Shown piece by piece: positions 1 through 7,834 of a stretch of 20,572 nt of DNA. Every line of letters starts with the position of its first letter. Positions within the stretch are counted from its first letter, which is position 1. The DNA is from Lentzea aerocolonigenes. Its GTDB lineage: Bacteria; Actinomycetota; Actinomycetes; Mycobacteriales; Pseudonocardiaceae. The stretch covers positions 1 through 20,572 of the forward strand of contig NZ_JYJG01000432.1 of assembly GCF_000955955.1 (NCBI RefSeq). The letters run 5' to 3'. Position numbers and translations under genes: made by a program. The notes under the pieces are model-generated. The model did not search any database. It worked only from the letters and a program-made list of their open reading frames with translations, and was not told the origin of the DNA.

Positions 1-37
1 GTGTCAAGGTAGTGCTCTCCCGCTGAGCTAATCGTCC
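1..37 (-). tRNA. tRNA-Val (anticodon GAC), 5' half only, cut by the window edge
   Basis: On the minus strand the first 37 bases read as the 5' half of a tRNA. They give a 7-nt acceptor strand GGACGAT, then TA, a D stem GCTC/GAGC around a 7-nt loop, the 5' anticodon stem CTACC, and the loop TTGACAC with anticodon GAC at positions 3-5. GAC decodes valine codons GUC/GUU. The 3' half (GGTAG, variable arm, T arm and 3' acceptor strand) lies left of the window, so pairing of the acceptor and anticodon stems cannot be checked here. The valine assignment rests on the anticodon and on the strong resemblance of the D-arm region to actinobacterial tRNA-Val. Confidence 0.85.
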
Positions 38-54
38 GCGTCTTGCCGGACGAG

Positions 55-60
55 ATTCTA
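55..60 (-). promoter_or_regulatory. possible -10 box of the tRNA-Val gene
   Basis: TAGAAT on the minus strand matches the sigma-70-type -10 consensus at 5 of 6 positions and ends 17 nt before the tRNA 5' end, a normal distance for a short leader that is processed off. I see no good -35 at the proper spacing, so this is tentative. Confidence 0.35.
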
Positions 61-94
61 GCTCAAGGCAGAGCCGGGTTGCTCACCCAGGGGG

Positions 95-1480
95 TCAGGT
101 TCCGAACTTCACCCAGTTCACGCTCACATAGGGCGCGGGCTGACCGGACGTGAAAGTCACGTACACGTCGTGCACCCCGCTGATGTTGGAGATGTTGGCG
201 GGAATGGTTCTCCACGCGTCCCAGCCCCCGGTGTTGCCGACCGCGAACGTGCCCACGGGAGACGCCGTCCGCGAGTCGAGCCGCACCTCGACCAGCCCGC
301 TCACGCCGCCCGAAGCACCAGACGCCACGCGGGCGTAGAACTGCCGGGCCGGACCCGAGCCGAAGTCGACGCGGGAGTACTTCAGGTAGCCGCCGTTGCC
401 GATCTGGTTCACCGCCGATCCGCCGTCACCGACGCCCACCGAGCCACCGGACCGCTCCGCCGCGCTCTCCGCCTGCAGCTCGGAGTAGGCCGAGCCGCCG
501 CCACCGGGAGGGGTGGTCGTCGTCGTGGTGGTCGTCGGGGGAGTGGTGGGACCGCCGCCAGCCGAGTAGACGGCCACGTAGTCCACGACCAGCGAGTGGC
601 CGGACTGGGTGGCCGCGACAGGGGTCGGCTGGCCTGGGTTCAGCGCGTCGGGGAACGCGCCGCCGATCGCGAGGTTCAGCAGGACGAAGTACCCCGCGTG
701 CGACGTCATCTGGTTCCACACGGTCGTGCCGACGCGCGCCTGGGTGACCTGGTGGAACTGCTGGCCGTCGACGAACCACGTGAACGTCTTCGCGGCGTCG
801 TCCCACTCGAAGCGGTAGGTGTGGAAGGCCGACTGGCAGGACGCGCCTGGGCACGCCCGCGAGTTGCCGATGCCGGTGAACTCGCCACAGGCACCGCCGG
901 GCGCGACGTCGCAGTGCAGCACGCCCCACACGGAGTTGATGCCGTTGACGTTCTCCATGATGTCGAACTCGCCGATGCCCGGCCAGTTCCAGTAGTTGCC
1001 TCGGAACGGTGACCCGAGCGCCCAGAACGCCGGCCAGTAGCCCAGCGCGGCCTGGCCGGTGACGTTCGGCATCTGGATGCGGCCCTCGATGGCGAGCTTG
1101 CCGCCCGGCGCCGGCTTGAAGTTCGAGCGCTGGGTCTCGATGCGCGACGACGTCCAGTTGCCCGCGCCGTCCTTCAGCGCGGTGATCCGCAGGTTGCCGG
1201 ACCCGTCGAGTTTGATGTTCTGCGTGCTGTTCGTGTAGTTCTGGATTTCTCCGGTGCCCCAGTTCGCGGGGCCTCCCGGGTACGCGTGACCCAGGTCGAA
1301 GATCCAGTTGGAGCTCGACGGCAGCGATCCGTTCGGGCCGTTGAAGTCGTCACCCCACACCTGCGTCCATCCCGCAGCAGGGGGTGGGATCGAAGCGTTG
1401 GCGGACATGGCGGCGATAGCCAGGGGTACCGCGGCAAGAAGAGCTGTCGTGGCCGCGAGGATGCGGCGGCGTGGCTTCAT
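95..1480 (-). CDS. secreted GH16 beta-glucanase (endo-1,3-beta-glucanase type) with C-terminal CBM6-like module
   Basis: This 461-residue protein probably cleaves beta-1,3 (or mixed-linkage) glucans outside the cell. Residues 1-29 form a signal peptide: MKPRRR, a hydrophobic core, and a likely cut after SANA. Residues about 35-305 are a GH16 domain with the family signature GEFDIMENV, so E171 is the likely nucleophile, D173 the assisting Asp and E176 the acid/base. A Pro/Thr-rich linker with a run of eight threonines (about 311-325) leads to a C-terminal beta-sandwich (about 332-461) containing LQAESAA, GWDAWRT and WVKFGT, typical of a family 6 carbohydrate-binding module. The ATG is supported by AAGGAGGT at 1490-1497, nine bases upstream. 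A LacI-type palindrome lies just ahead. The exact substrate (laminarin, fungal wall glucan, lichenan) cannot be read from the sequence. Confidence 0.93.
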   Translation of the reverse strand: MKPRRRILAATTALLAAVPLAIAAMSANASIPPPAAGWTQVWGDDFNGPNGSLPSSSNWIFDLGHAYPGGPANWGTGEIQNYTNSTQNIKLDGSGNLRITALKDGAGNWTSSRIETQRSNFKPAPGGKLAIEGRIQMPNVTGQAALGYWPAFWALGSPFRGNYWNWPGIGEFDIMENVNGINSVWGVLHCDVAPGGACGEFTGIGNSRACPGASCQSAFHTYRFEWDDAAKTFTWFVDGQQFHQVTQARVGTTVWNQMTSHAGYFVLLNLAIGGAFPDALNPGQPTPVAATQSGHSLVVDYVAVYSAGGGPTTPPTTTTTTTTPPGGGGSAYSELQAESAAERSGGSVGVGDGGSAVNQIGNGGYLKYSRVDFGSGPARQFYARVASGASGGVSGLVEVRLDSRTASPVGTFAVGNTGGWDAWRTIPANISNISGVHDVYVTFTSGQPAPYVSVNWVKFGT

Positions 1481-1489
1481 GCGCGAGTG

Positions 1490-1497
1490 ACCTCCTT
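1490..1497 (-). promoter_or_regulatory. strong Shine-Dalgarno of the GH16 gene
   Basis: AAGGAGGT on the minus strand, nine bases before the ATG at 1480-1478, is a near-perfect complement of the 16S rRNA tail and fixes this start. Confidence 0.8.
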
Positions 1498-1518
1498 GTC
1501 ACGGGTGCAGTCCATTTA

Positions 1519-1532
1519 TGAGAGCGCTCTCA
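1519..1532. promoter_or_regulatory. perfect 14-bp palindrome, LacI-family operator (CebR-like)
   Basis: TGAGAGCGCTCTCA is a perfect palindrome with the central GAGCGCTC of the actinomycete cellobiose/beta-glucoside LacI-family operators (CebR box TGGGAGCGCTCCCA). It lies 39-52 bases upstream of the GH16 start codon. A weak promoter can be drawn across it on the minus strand: TTGAAT at 1541-1546, 17 bases, TCTCAT at 1518-1523. A bound repressor would then cover the -10. The inferred role is repression of the glucanase until a short beta-glucoside inducer is present. No LacI regulator is in the window. Confidence 0.75.
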
Positions 1533-1604
1533 CGGGATCGATTCAAGCAGCCATTCGGAGCAACGACGTCGAACGGCGCAGGTCGGGCAGCGTCTCGTTT
1601 GGAC

Positions 1605-3248
1605 TTATTTCGCGTCGGCGTAGCAGGTCACGGGCACGGCGTTCATCGGGAACCGCACCGCCGTCTCGCCGAACAGCAACCGGGTGGCTTCCCTTCCGGC
1701 CGCGGCGATCGCCTCGGTCACCGCCTCGGCGTCCTCGCGCGGGCAGTGCACCAGCACCTCGTCGTGCTGGAAGAACACCAGGTGGGCGTCCTGCGGGAGC
1801 TTGTTGCGCAGCACACCCAGCAACGCCGCCGTCCAGTCCGCCGCGCTGCCCTGCACCACGAAGTTGCGGGTGAACCTGCCCCAGTTGCGCGCCGCCTGCC
1901 GAGACGAGCTCGACACCTCACCGGAGTCGTTCGCCCCACCGGTCAGCTCCTGCCAGGCCGCGGACGGCGCGGGCGAGGTGCGGCCGAGTCGCGTGCGCAC
2001 CATCCGGCCCTGTTCGCCGGCCTGCGCGGCGGCTTCCACGTAACCGATGGCCGTGGGGAACCTCTTGCGCAGCACGGCGAGCAGCGGTCCGGCCTCACCG
2101 GACGTGCCGCCGTAGATCGCCGAGAGCATCCCGATCTTCGCTCTCGGCCGCTCGCCGGAGAACGAGTCCGCGGCCAGCGCGGAGTACAGGTCGTCGTCCG
2201 TGCACACCTCGATCAGCCGCTGATCTCCTGACAGGGCAGCGAGAATCCGCGGTTCGAGCTGCGAGGCGTCGGCCGCCACGAGAACGAAGCCGTCGTCCGC
2301 GATCACGGCCTGGCGCATCAGCCGGGGAATCTGCAGCGCCGCACCACCCTGTGACGCCCACCGCCCCGACACCACGCCACCGACGACGTAGTCCGGCCGG
2401 AACCGCCCGTCGCTCACCCACGCGTCGAGCCACGTCCAGCCGTGCGCGACCCACAGCCGTGCGAGCTTCTTGTACTCCAGCAACGGTTCCACGGCCGGGT
2501 GGTCGATCTTCTCCAGCACCCACTTGCGCGCGGACGACACGTCGATGCCCTCACGTGCGAAGGCGCGGACGATGCTCGCGGGCGCGTCCGGGTTGATCTC
2601 CTTGCCGCCGAACGCCTCCCGGATCCGGTCAGCCAACGCCTGCAACAACTTCGGTCGCACTCCCGGTGCCGTGCGTGGCCCGAGCATCTCCTCGAGGATC
2701 GCGTTGTGCACGTCCTCCCGCCACGGCAACCCGTGGTGCGTCATCTCCGCCGCCACCAACGCCGACGCCGACTCGGCCGCGATCAGCAGCCCGAGCGCCG
2801 GATTCCGTTGCTGTGCCCGGAAAACCATCGACAACGCGGCCAGCTCGTCGGTGCCGCCGGGCAGCTGGGTCGGCTCCGGCTCGAACAACGTCAGCTCGAC
2901 GTCCTTCTTGCGCGGCCCCAGATCGGAAGGGGCGGGCAGTCCCAGCTCGCGCGCCACCGCCGCGGCCAGCTCCTTGGGCTCGCGGTGGCGGCCGTCGGCG
3001 CCGAGCAGCAGCGACTCGGTCAGGTGCAGGTCCCAGCACCGGTCGACGCGCACGCCGGCGGCGAGCAGCAGCGGATAGGTCTCGGCCGTGTCCGCCCACA
3101 CCCACCGCGGTCTGTGGGCACGTTCGAGCGACGCGACGGCGGAGGTCAGTGACGAGGCTGCCATCTCGGGACCCGCGGGCGTCCCGTCGTCGTGCAGCTT
3201 CTGCCACCGGCCCGCACCGTCCGCGTCCGGGACGAGAGCAACCAGCAC
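1605..3248 (-). CDS. short family-A DNA polymerase (annotated in actinobacteria as bifunctional 3'-5' exonuclease/DNA polymerase)
   Basis: This 547-residue protein is a DNA polymerase I-like enzyme with no 5' nuclease domain. The polymerase core is recognisable: motif A DASQLEPR (D327-R334); motif B from R367 through K371 to Y379-G380 (ERPRAKIGMLSAIYGG), matching E. coli Pol I R754/K758/Y766; and motif C QHDEVLV with H495, D496 and E497. The catalytic metal ligands D327 and D496 are both present. The position equal to E. coli F762 is leucine (L375). The N-terminal 150 residues sit where the proofreading domain would be, but I see no clear DEDD set, so exonuclease activity is doubtful. It is shorter than full Pol I (about 900 residues) and is probably an accessory repair polymerase beside a separate polA. 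The start is GTG with a poor ribosome site. Confidence 0.88.
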   Translation of the reverse strand: MLVALVPDADGAGRWQKLHDDGTPAGPEMAASSLTSAVASLERAHRPRWVWADTAETYPLLLAAGVRVDRCWDLHLTESLLLGADGRHREPKELAAAVARELGLPAPSDLGPRKKDVELTLFEPEPTQLPGGTDELAALSMVFRAQQRNPALGLLIAAESASALVAAEMTHHGLPWREDVHNAILEEMLGPRTAPGVRPKLLQALADRIREAFGGKEINPDAPASIVRAFAREGIDVSSARKWVLEKIDHPAVEPLLEYKKLARLWVAHGWTWLDAWVSDGRFRPDYVVGGVVSGRWASQGGAALQIPRLMRQAVIADDGFVLVAADASQLEPRILAALSGDQRLIEVCTDDDLYSALAADSFSGERPRAKIGMLSAIYGGTSGEAGPLLAVLRKRFPTAIGYVEAAAQAGEQGRMVRTRLGRTSPAPSAAWQELTGGANDSGEVSSSSRQAARNWGRFTRNFVVQGSAADWTAALLGVLRNKLPQDAHLVFFQHDEVLVHCPREDAEAVTEAIAAAGREATRLLFGETAVRFPMNAVPVTCYADAK

Positions 3249-3465
3249 ACCCCAGATTGTGCCCGTGAGGTCTGACAGTTTCAGTCCAGGCTGAAATCGA
3301 GCTGGACCGGGAAATGTACCGGGATAATTTGGAAAGGTTTACAACAATCGTTTTCTCGGCCGAACTCTATGAATTCCCCCGAATTGGATGCGCGAAAGGG
3401 CATTACCTAGTGGGAGCGCTGCCACAGTGCGGAACCTAAGGAACGCTCACCTTGGGAGAAGGCTC
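3249..3465. other. 217-bp divergent intergenic region between polymerase and methyltransferase genes
   Basis: This gap is clearly more AT-rich than its surroundings, especially 3310-3400. It holds an inverted repeat TTTCAG-6 nt-CTGAAA (3279-3296), which could be an operator or a small hairpin. TTTACA (3338-3343) and GATAAT (3323-3328) resemble -35 and -10 hexamers but neither has a well-spaced partner. Promoters for both divergent genes must lie here; I cannot place them with confidence. Confidence 0.4.
3454..3462 (+). promoter_or_regulatory. ribosome binding site that decides the methyltransferase start
   Basis: GGGAGAAGG ends three bases before ATG 3466. It argues for this start rather than the upstream in-frame ATG at 3388, which has no comparable site. 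Confidence 0.6.
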
Positions 3466-4383
3466 ATGACCAACGGCAACGCGGCTACCGGCCTGCGCGA
3501 CCTCAACGCCGGCATCCCCGGCGCTGACCAGATCAAAGGCGCCGTCTCGGCGGTCTACGACGACGTGGCGTCGTGGTCGCGGACAGGCGACTTCTGGAAC
3601 TGGGGCATGCACTGCCCGGAACTGCTGAATGAACTGACCGATATTTGCCCGAACTTCAACGCGGGTGTGAGCGACGGTTTCTCCGAGCAGCTCTACTTCC
3701 AAACACTGCGCGGCCTCCCGTACTCGAAGAACGAGTTCAGGAGCCTCAACGTGCTGGAGGTCGGCTGCGGCATGGGCGAGGGCCTCAACTTCCTCTCCCG
3801 GCTCGTCGACCCTGCCCGAGCGGTCGGTCTCGACCTGTCCGGGGCCGCCATCCGCCGGGCCAACGCGCTGCTCGCCCGCGGCGACCGCCTGACCTACGTC
3901 GAGGGCGACGCCGAGCGGCTGCCGTTCTCCGACGGCGAGTTCGACCTCGTCATCAACGTCGAGAGCTCGCACAACTACCCGGACGTCGAGCGGTTCTTCG
4001 GCGAGGTCGTCCGCGTGCTCAAGCCGGGCGGGCACTTCTCGATCATCGACGTGTACGACAGCCGCTCGTACGCGCGGTTCGGCGCGCTCCAGCAGGAGGT
4101 CGGCGAGCTGACGTGGATCCACGAGCGCGACGTCACGGAGAACGTGAAGAGCTCGATCCGCCAGCGCATGGCACCGGGCAGCTTCTTCCGCAAGGAGTAC
4201 GCCCGCAAGCAGATGCCCATCAGGGCCCGGATCATCGGCGGGCTCGGCGGCGCGCACTACGCCGGCGCGGACTTCATCGGCCACCGCGATGCCCTCTCAC
4301 GCGTCCTCGAACTGGCCAGGGTCCGCCCGAAGTTCGTCGGCCAGTACGAGAGTTACCGCCACCACCTGGCCCGCCGTGCGTAG
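3466..4383 (+). CDS. class I SAM-dependent methyltransferase
   Basis: This is a 305-residue Rossmann-fold methyltransferase. SAM-binding motif I is EVGCGMGEG (98-106), followed by the acidic strand-2 end GLDLS (121-125), GDAERLPF (147-154), motif IV FDLVINVESSHNY (159-171) and RVLKPGGHF (183-191). The ESSHNY segment and the YFQTLRGLPY region before motif I resemble small-molecule O-methyltransferases, such as the mycobacterial phthiotriol-type family, so a lipid or polyketide-like acceptor is plausible but not shown. The reading frame is open from 3388. I chose ATG 3466 because GGGAGAAGG (3454-3462) sits just upstream and the preceding residues look non-conserved. It is followed by two hairpins and then the STAND-like gene on the same strand. 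No biosynthetic cluster is visible nearby, so the substrate is unknown. Confidence 0.85.
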   Translation: MTNGNAATGLRDLNAGIPGADQIKGAVSAVYDDVASWSRTGDFWNWGMHCPELLNELTDICPNFNAGVSDGFSEQLYFQTLRGLPYSKNEFRSLNVLEVGCGMGEGLNFLSRLVDPARAVGLDLSGAAIRRANALLARGDRLTYVEGDAERLPFSDGEFDLVINVESSHNYPDVERFFGEVVRVLKPGGHFSIIDVYDSRSYARFGALQQEVGELTWIHERDVTENVKSSIRQRMAPGSFFRKEYARKQMPIRARIIGGLGGAHYAGADFIGHRDALSRVLELARVRPKFVGQYESYRHHLARRA

Positions 4384-4385
4384 TC

Positions 4386-4402
4386 GTTGGAGGATCTCCA
4401 AC
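4386..4402 (+). terminator. short perfect hairpin right after the methyltransferase stop
   Basis: GTTGGAG-GAT-CTCCAAC has 7-bp perfect arms and a 3-nt loop, beginning three bases after the stop codon. No T tract follows, as is common in high-GC actinomycetes. It may be a terminator, a 3' stabilising hairpin or a dyad operator for the next gene. Confidence 0.45.
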
Positions 4403-4431
4403 CCAGTCAGCAAAGGAGTGAAGGAAAAACG

Positions 4432-4459
4432 GGAAGACTCCACGATGGTGTGGTCTTCC
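4432..4459 (+). terminator. second hairpin between methyltransferase and STAND-like gene
   Basis: GGAAGAC at 4432-4438 pairs with GTCTTCC at 4453-4459. The stem continues through one wobble and one mismatch to CCAC/GTG(T) around the loop GATG. It is followed by TACCCCT rather than a T run. It probably limits read-through into the downstream gene or ends the methyltransferase transcript. Confidence 0.5.
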
Positions 4460-4494
4460 TACCCCTCGCCTGACCATTTGCCGACTATGAGGCT

Positions 4495-6924
4495 GTGGAC
4501 CGAGCACTCAGCGTCGCCGCACTGCTGGACCCCACCCATCAGGTGGTCCCCTTTCACGGCAGAGAATCCGAACTGCAGGCACTCACGCAGTGGCGTGACG
4601 GCCCTGCTGCTCAGGCGTCCCTGCTGCTGCACGCTCCAGCGGGCGCGGGCAAGACCAGGCTGCTCCAGCGTTTCGCCGAGGAGTTCTCAGCGGAGCGCGA
4701 GGAGGAGCACGGCAGGCTGCTGCTCATCGACGACGCCGACCGCCTCACCTGGAACGACATCTTCCTGAGGCTGCAGGACACGCTCCGGCACGGCCCGGAA
4801 CGCACGCGGGTGCTGCTGGCGGCGAGGACCACGGGCTGGTGGTGGTCCTCGACCCGCCAGCGCATCGCGGACTTCGACCACGAGGTCAGCGACCTCGAGC
4901 TCGAACCGACGCTGGCGGACCGCGCGGAGTCGTTCACCCTCGCCTGCCAGCACTTCGCCAAGCAGCTCAACGTCACGGCCCCGGACGAGCCGCCACCGAA
5001 CATCGCCCGGGAAACGGTCCTCGACCTGCACATGGCCGCGTTGACGGCGGTGCACGGCGACCCGTGCGACGTGAACCGCACCCAGCTCGTCCGCCAGCTC
5101 CTCAAACACGACAACGGTCCCGGAACAGGCCGCATCGCCGAGGACTACCTCGCGGTGGCCAACCCGGACACCCCGGACCCGGACCTGCTCGCCCGCGCCG
5201 CCGAACGCTGGCCGCACCTGCGCCCGAAGCTCGACGAACTGATCGACGCGAACCCGAAGATCGTGCTCGACATGCAGCGCGACAGCCTCCGCATCGCCGC
5301 CGAGCTCGGCTCGTTCGCGACGCTCGACCACATCGCCCGCCAGGTCTTCCGCGACGAACGGTTCGCCACCTGTCCTATCCCCTCCATCCTCACGAAACGC
5401 CTGATCGAGCGCGCCCAGGACACCCTCGAACGCGCCGAGATGTACGGGATGCTCAGCGCCCGCACGTCACTCTGCGGCCTGCGCGAAGAGGCCGTCGAGG
5501 CCTCGGAGGCCGAGGTCGGCTGTTACCGCGAGCTGGTCGAGCAGGACCACGAGAACCGGCCGTTGCTCGCGGACTCGTTGGGCGACCTCGGCCTGAGGCT
5601 CATCGCCGTGCACCGCACCGACGAAGTCCTGAAGGTCTCCGAGGAAGCCATCCAGCTCTGGCACGAGATCGCGATCGACGACCCGGAGACCGTCCCGCAG
5701 CTCGCGTCGGCGTTGGAGCAGATCAGCTACCGCTACCAGGCACTCGGCATGCCGGAGGCGTCGATGGACGCCATCAGCCGCGCCACTCTGATGTACCAGG
5801 AACTCGCGAAGAACCACCCGGCGCTGTTCCGCGTCGACTTCGCCAGGGTCGCCGCCACGGTGGCCCGCCGGTACCACGCGGAGGGCGAGAACACCTGCGC
5901 CGCCGAGTCGATGCAGCTCTCGATCGCGAACTGGCGCATCCTCGCCCAGGAAGACCCGCGCTACGAACCGGAACTGGCCCGCAACCTCGCCGACGCGGGC
6001 ACCATGCTGGTCGAGCTGCGCCGGGCCGAAGCCGCGAACGAGACCCTCAAGGAAGCCGTGGAGGTCTTCCGCCGGCTCGCAGTGGTGAACCCGCAGACGT
6101 TCCGATCCGAGCTGGCGGACGCACTGATGCGGCACAGCCGGGCGTTGCGCGACCTGTGCGAGGACCCGGACGCGAAGCTCACCGCGCAGGAAGCCGTGAT
6201 GCTGTGGCGGGAGACCGAGGACCGCAACGGGCTCGGCGCCGCGCTGCTCAACGTCGTCAAGGTCGCCCACGACTTCGACACGGAACTGGCGGCCGCGAGC
6301 GAAGCCGTTGAGGTGTACCGGGAACTGGCTGCCGAGAACACGGTCTGGCACCAGGTCGACCTCGCGGTCGCCCTGGCCACGCTGACCGAGCAGCAGCTCA
6401 TCCACGACGAGATCGACCTGGCGCTGACCACCGCGGCCGAGGTGTTCGACATCGCGCGCCGGCTGCCGTCCCAGCTGGTCGACTCCTTCGGCGTCAAGCT
6501 CGCGATCGCCCTGCAGCCCATGACGTCCACACTGTCCGAAATGGAGTATCACGCGCACGCGCTGGAGGCGTCCGAGCTGATGGTCGGCATCTGGCGGGCG
6601 CACAAGGACAAGGCGCCGGCGTCGTACATCAGCGCCGTGCAGCACCACGCGTGCAAACTCCGCGGCGCGGAACGACGTGTCGAGGCCAGGAACACCGCGC
6701 ACACCGCCGTCGTCCTGTGGCACCTGCTGGGCAAGGACCTGGACCGGGAGGTGGGGTACGCCGACGCGCTGACGATCTACGCGCGGCTGTGCGCGGAGAC
6801 GAAGTTCCAGCTGCAGAAAGCACTCCGGCTCACCCACCGCGCGGTGGAGATCATGCGCGCGGCGGATGAGCCGGTGAAGCTGGAGTTCGCCCTCGAAACG
6901 GTCGAGGCGCTCAGCTCTTCGTGA
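4495..6924 (+). CDS. STAND-like P-loop ATPase with TPR repeats
   Basis: This is an 809-residue signalling-type ATPase of unknown partner. Near the N-terminus, FHGRESEL (20-27) opens the NTPase as in many STAND proteins. Walker A is HAPAGAGKT (46-54), where the usual first Gly is Ala47, and Walker B is LLLIDDAD (75-82). AARTTGWWW (109-117) matches the strand-4/sensor segment of actinomycete relatives. From about residue 240 to the end the protein is alpha-helical with about 40-residue TPR-like units, for example EAVEVFRRLAVVNP and EAVEVYRELAAEN. There is no obvious effector domain, signal peptide or membrane segment. The start is GTG 4495, because an in-frame TGA lies at 4471-4473 and no other start codon follows it. 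The nearest SD-like bases (GAGG, 4489-4492) are very close. Its 3' end overlaps the convergent proline dehydrogenase gene by 14 bases. Confidence 0.8.
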   Translation: MDRALSVAALLDPTHQVVPFHGRESELQALTQWRDGPAAQASLLLHAPAGAGKTRLLQRFAEEFSAEREEEHGRLLLIDDADRLTWNDIFLRLQDTLRHGPERTRVLLAARTTGWWWSSTRQRIADFDHEVSDLELEPTLADRAESFTLACQHFAKQLNVTAPDEPPPNIARETVLDLHMAALTAVHGDPCDVNRTQLVRQLLKHDNGPGTGRIAEDYLAVANPDTPDPDLLARAAERWPHLRPKLDELIDANPKIVLDMQRDSLRIAAELGSFATLDHIARQVFRDERFATCPIPSILTKRLIERAQDTLERAEMYGMLSARTSLCGLREEAVEASEAEVGCYRELVEQDHENRPLLADSLGDLGLRLIAVHRTDEVLKVSEEAIQLWHEIAIDDPETVPQLASALEQISYRYQALGMPEASMDAISRATLMYQELAKNHPALFRVDFARVAATVARRYHAEGENTCAAESMQLSIANWRILAQEDPRYEPELARNLADAGTMLVELRRAEAANETLKEAVEVFRRLAVVNPQTFRSELADALMRHSRALRDLCEDPDAKLTAQEAVMLWRETEDRNGLGAALLNVVKVAHDFDTELAAASEAVEVYRELAAENTVWHQVDLAVALATLTEQQLIHDEIDLALTTAAEVFDIARRLPSQLVDSFGVKLAIALQPMTSTLSEMEYHAHALEASELMVGIWRAHKDKAPASYISAVQHHACKLRGAERRVEARNTAHTAVVLWHLLGKDLDREVGYADALTIYARLCAETKFQLQKALRLTHRAVEIMRAADEPVKLEFALETVEALSSS

Positions 6925-7834
6925 GCAGCGACCGCACGAAGAACGCCACGTTGGCCGGACGCTCCGCGAGACGGCGCATGAAGTAGCCGTACCACTCGTC
7001 GCCGTACGGGACGTAGACGCGCATGCGGTTGCCCTCGGCGGCGATGCGGCGCTGCTCCTCGGGCCGGATGCCGTACAGCATCTGGAACTCGTAGGAGTCC
7101 TTCGACCGGGCCGAAGCGAGGTCGGCGGCGATCGCGATCAGGCGCGGGTCGTGCGAGGCCACCATCGGGTAGCCGTCGCCCTCCATGAGCACCTTGAGGC
7201 AGCGCACGTACGACAGGTCGACGTCGTGCTTGTCCTGGTACGCAACGGAAGCAGGCTCCTGGTAGGCGCCCTTGCACAGCCGCACGCGCGAACCGGAGTA
7301 CGCGAGGTCGCGGCAGTCCTGCTCGGTCCTGCGAAGGTACGCCTGCAGCACCGCGCCGACCCACGGGAAGTCCACCCGCAGCTCACGCAGGATGCCCAGC
7401 GTGGAGTCCGTGGTGGTGTGGTCCTCCATGTCGAGCGTGACTGTCGTGCCGACGACCGCGGCGGCCGAGCAGATGCGCCGGGCGTTCTCCAGCGCGATCT
7501 TCTCGCCGTCGATCGGCAGCGACTGGCCGACCGCGGACAGCTTGACCGACACCTCGGCGCCGTTCGTGAGCCCGTACGACTCCAACCGCGCGAGCAGCGT
7601 CAGGTACGCCTCGACGGTGTCGTTGGCCTGCGACTCCTCGAAGGTGTCCTCACCGAGGTGGTCGAGCGTCACGAGACGACCGTCGCCCAGCACCTCGGCG
7701 GTGGCGCGGATCGCCGCGTCGACGTCGTCACCGGCGACGAACCGCTCGACGACGGGCCGGGTCAGCGGCGTCGACTCGACGAGCTTGCGCGCGCCCTGGT
7801 TGCGAGCGGCGGCGAGAAGGGTGCTGCGCAGCAT
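6911..7834 (-). CDS. pruB: proline dehydrogenase (monofunctional PRODH, PutB/PruB type)
   Basis: This 307-residue FAD enzyme oxidises L-proline to delta-1-pyrroline-5-carboxylate, passing electrons towards the respiratory chain. Family motifs are clear: VRLCKGAY (184-191), YEFQMLYGIR (248-257), and the C-terminal active-site stretch from YVPYGDEWYGY through RRLAERPAN (274-295). The double Arg binds the proline carboxylate. The length is normal for the monofunctional bacterial enzyme. The gene follows the P5C dehydrogenase gene directly. ATG 7834 shares one base with the upstream stop (TGATG), and AGGGGG lies four bases before it. A GTG one codon earlier (7837) would give a GTGA overlap instead. 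Either way translation is coupled, which fits transfer of a reactive intermediate between the two enzymes. The 3' end overlaps the convergent STAND gene. Confidence 0.93.
   Translation of the reverse strand: MLRSTLLAAARNQGARKLVESTPLTRPVVERFVAGDDVDAAIRATAEVLGDGRLVTLDHLGEDTFEESQANDTVEAYLTLLARLESYGLTNGAEVSVKLSAVGQSLPIDGEKIALENARRICSAAAVVGTTVTLDMEDHTTTDSTLGILRELRVDFPWVGAVLQAYLRRTEQDCRDLAYSGSRVRLCKGAYQEPASVAYQDKHDVDLSYVRCLKVLMEGDGYPMVASHDPRLIAIAADLASARSKDSYEFQMLYGIRPEEQRRIAAEGNRMRVYVPYGDEWYGYFMRRLAERPANVAFFVRSLLTKS

Noticed and set aside
74..92. GGGT-TGCTC-ACCC hairpin between the GH16 stop and the tRNA gene as a terminator
   Set aside because: The stem has only four perfect pairs before a mismatch, too weak to call.
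3338..3371. TTTACA as a -35 for the methyltransferase gene
   Set aside because: No -10-like hexamer lies 16-19 bases downstream.
5467..6837. 456-residue open frame on the minus strand opposite the STAND-like gene
   Set aside because: Low-complexity shadow translation; the plus frame has clear P-loop and TPR patterns.
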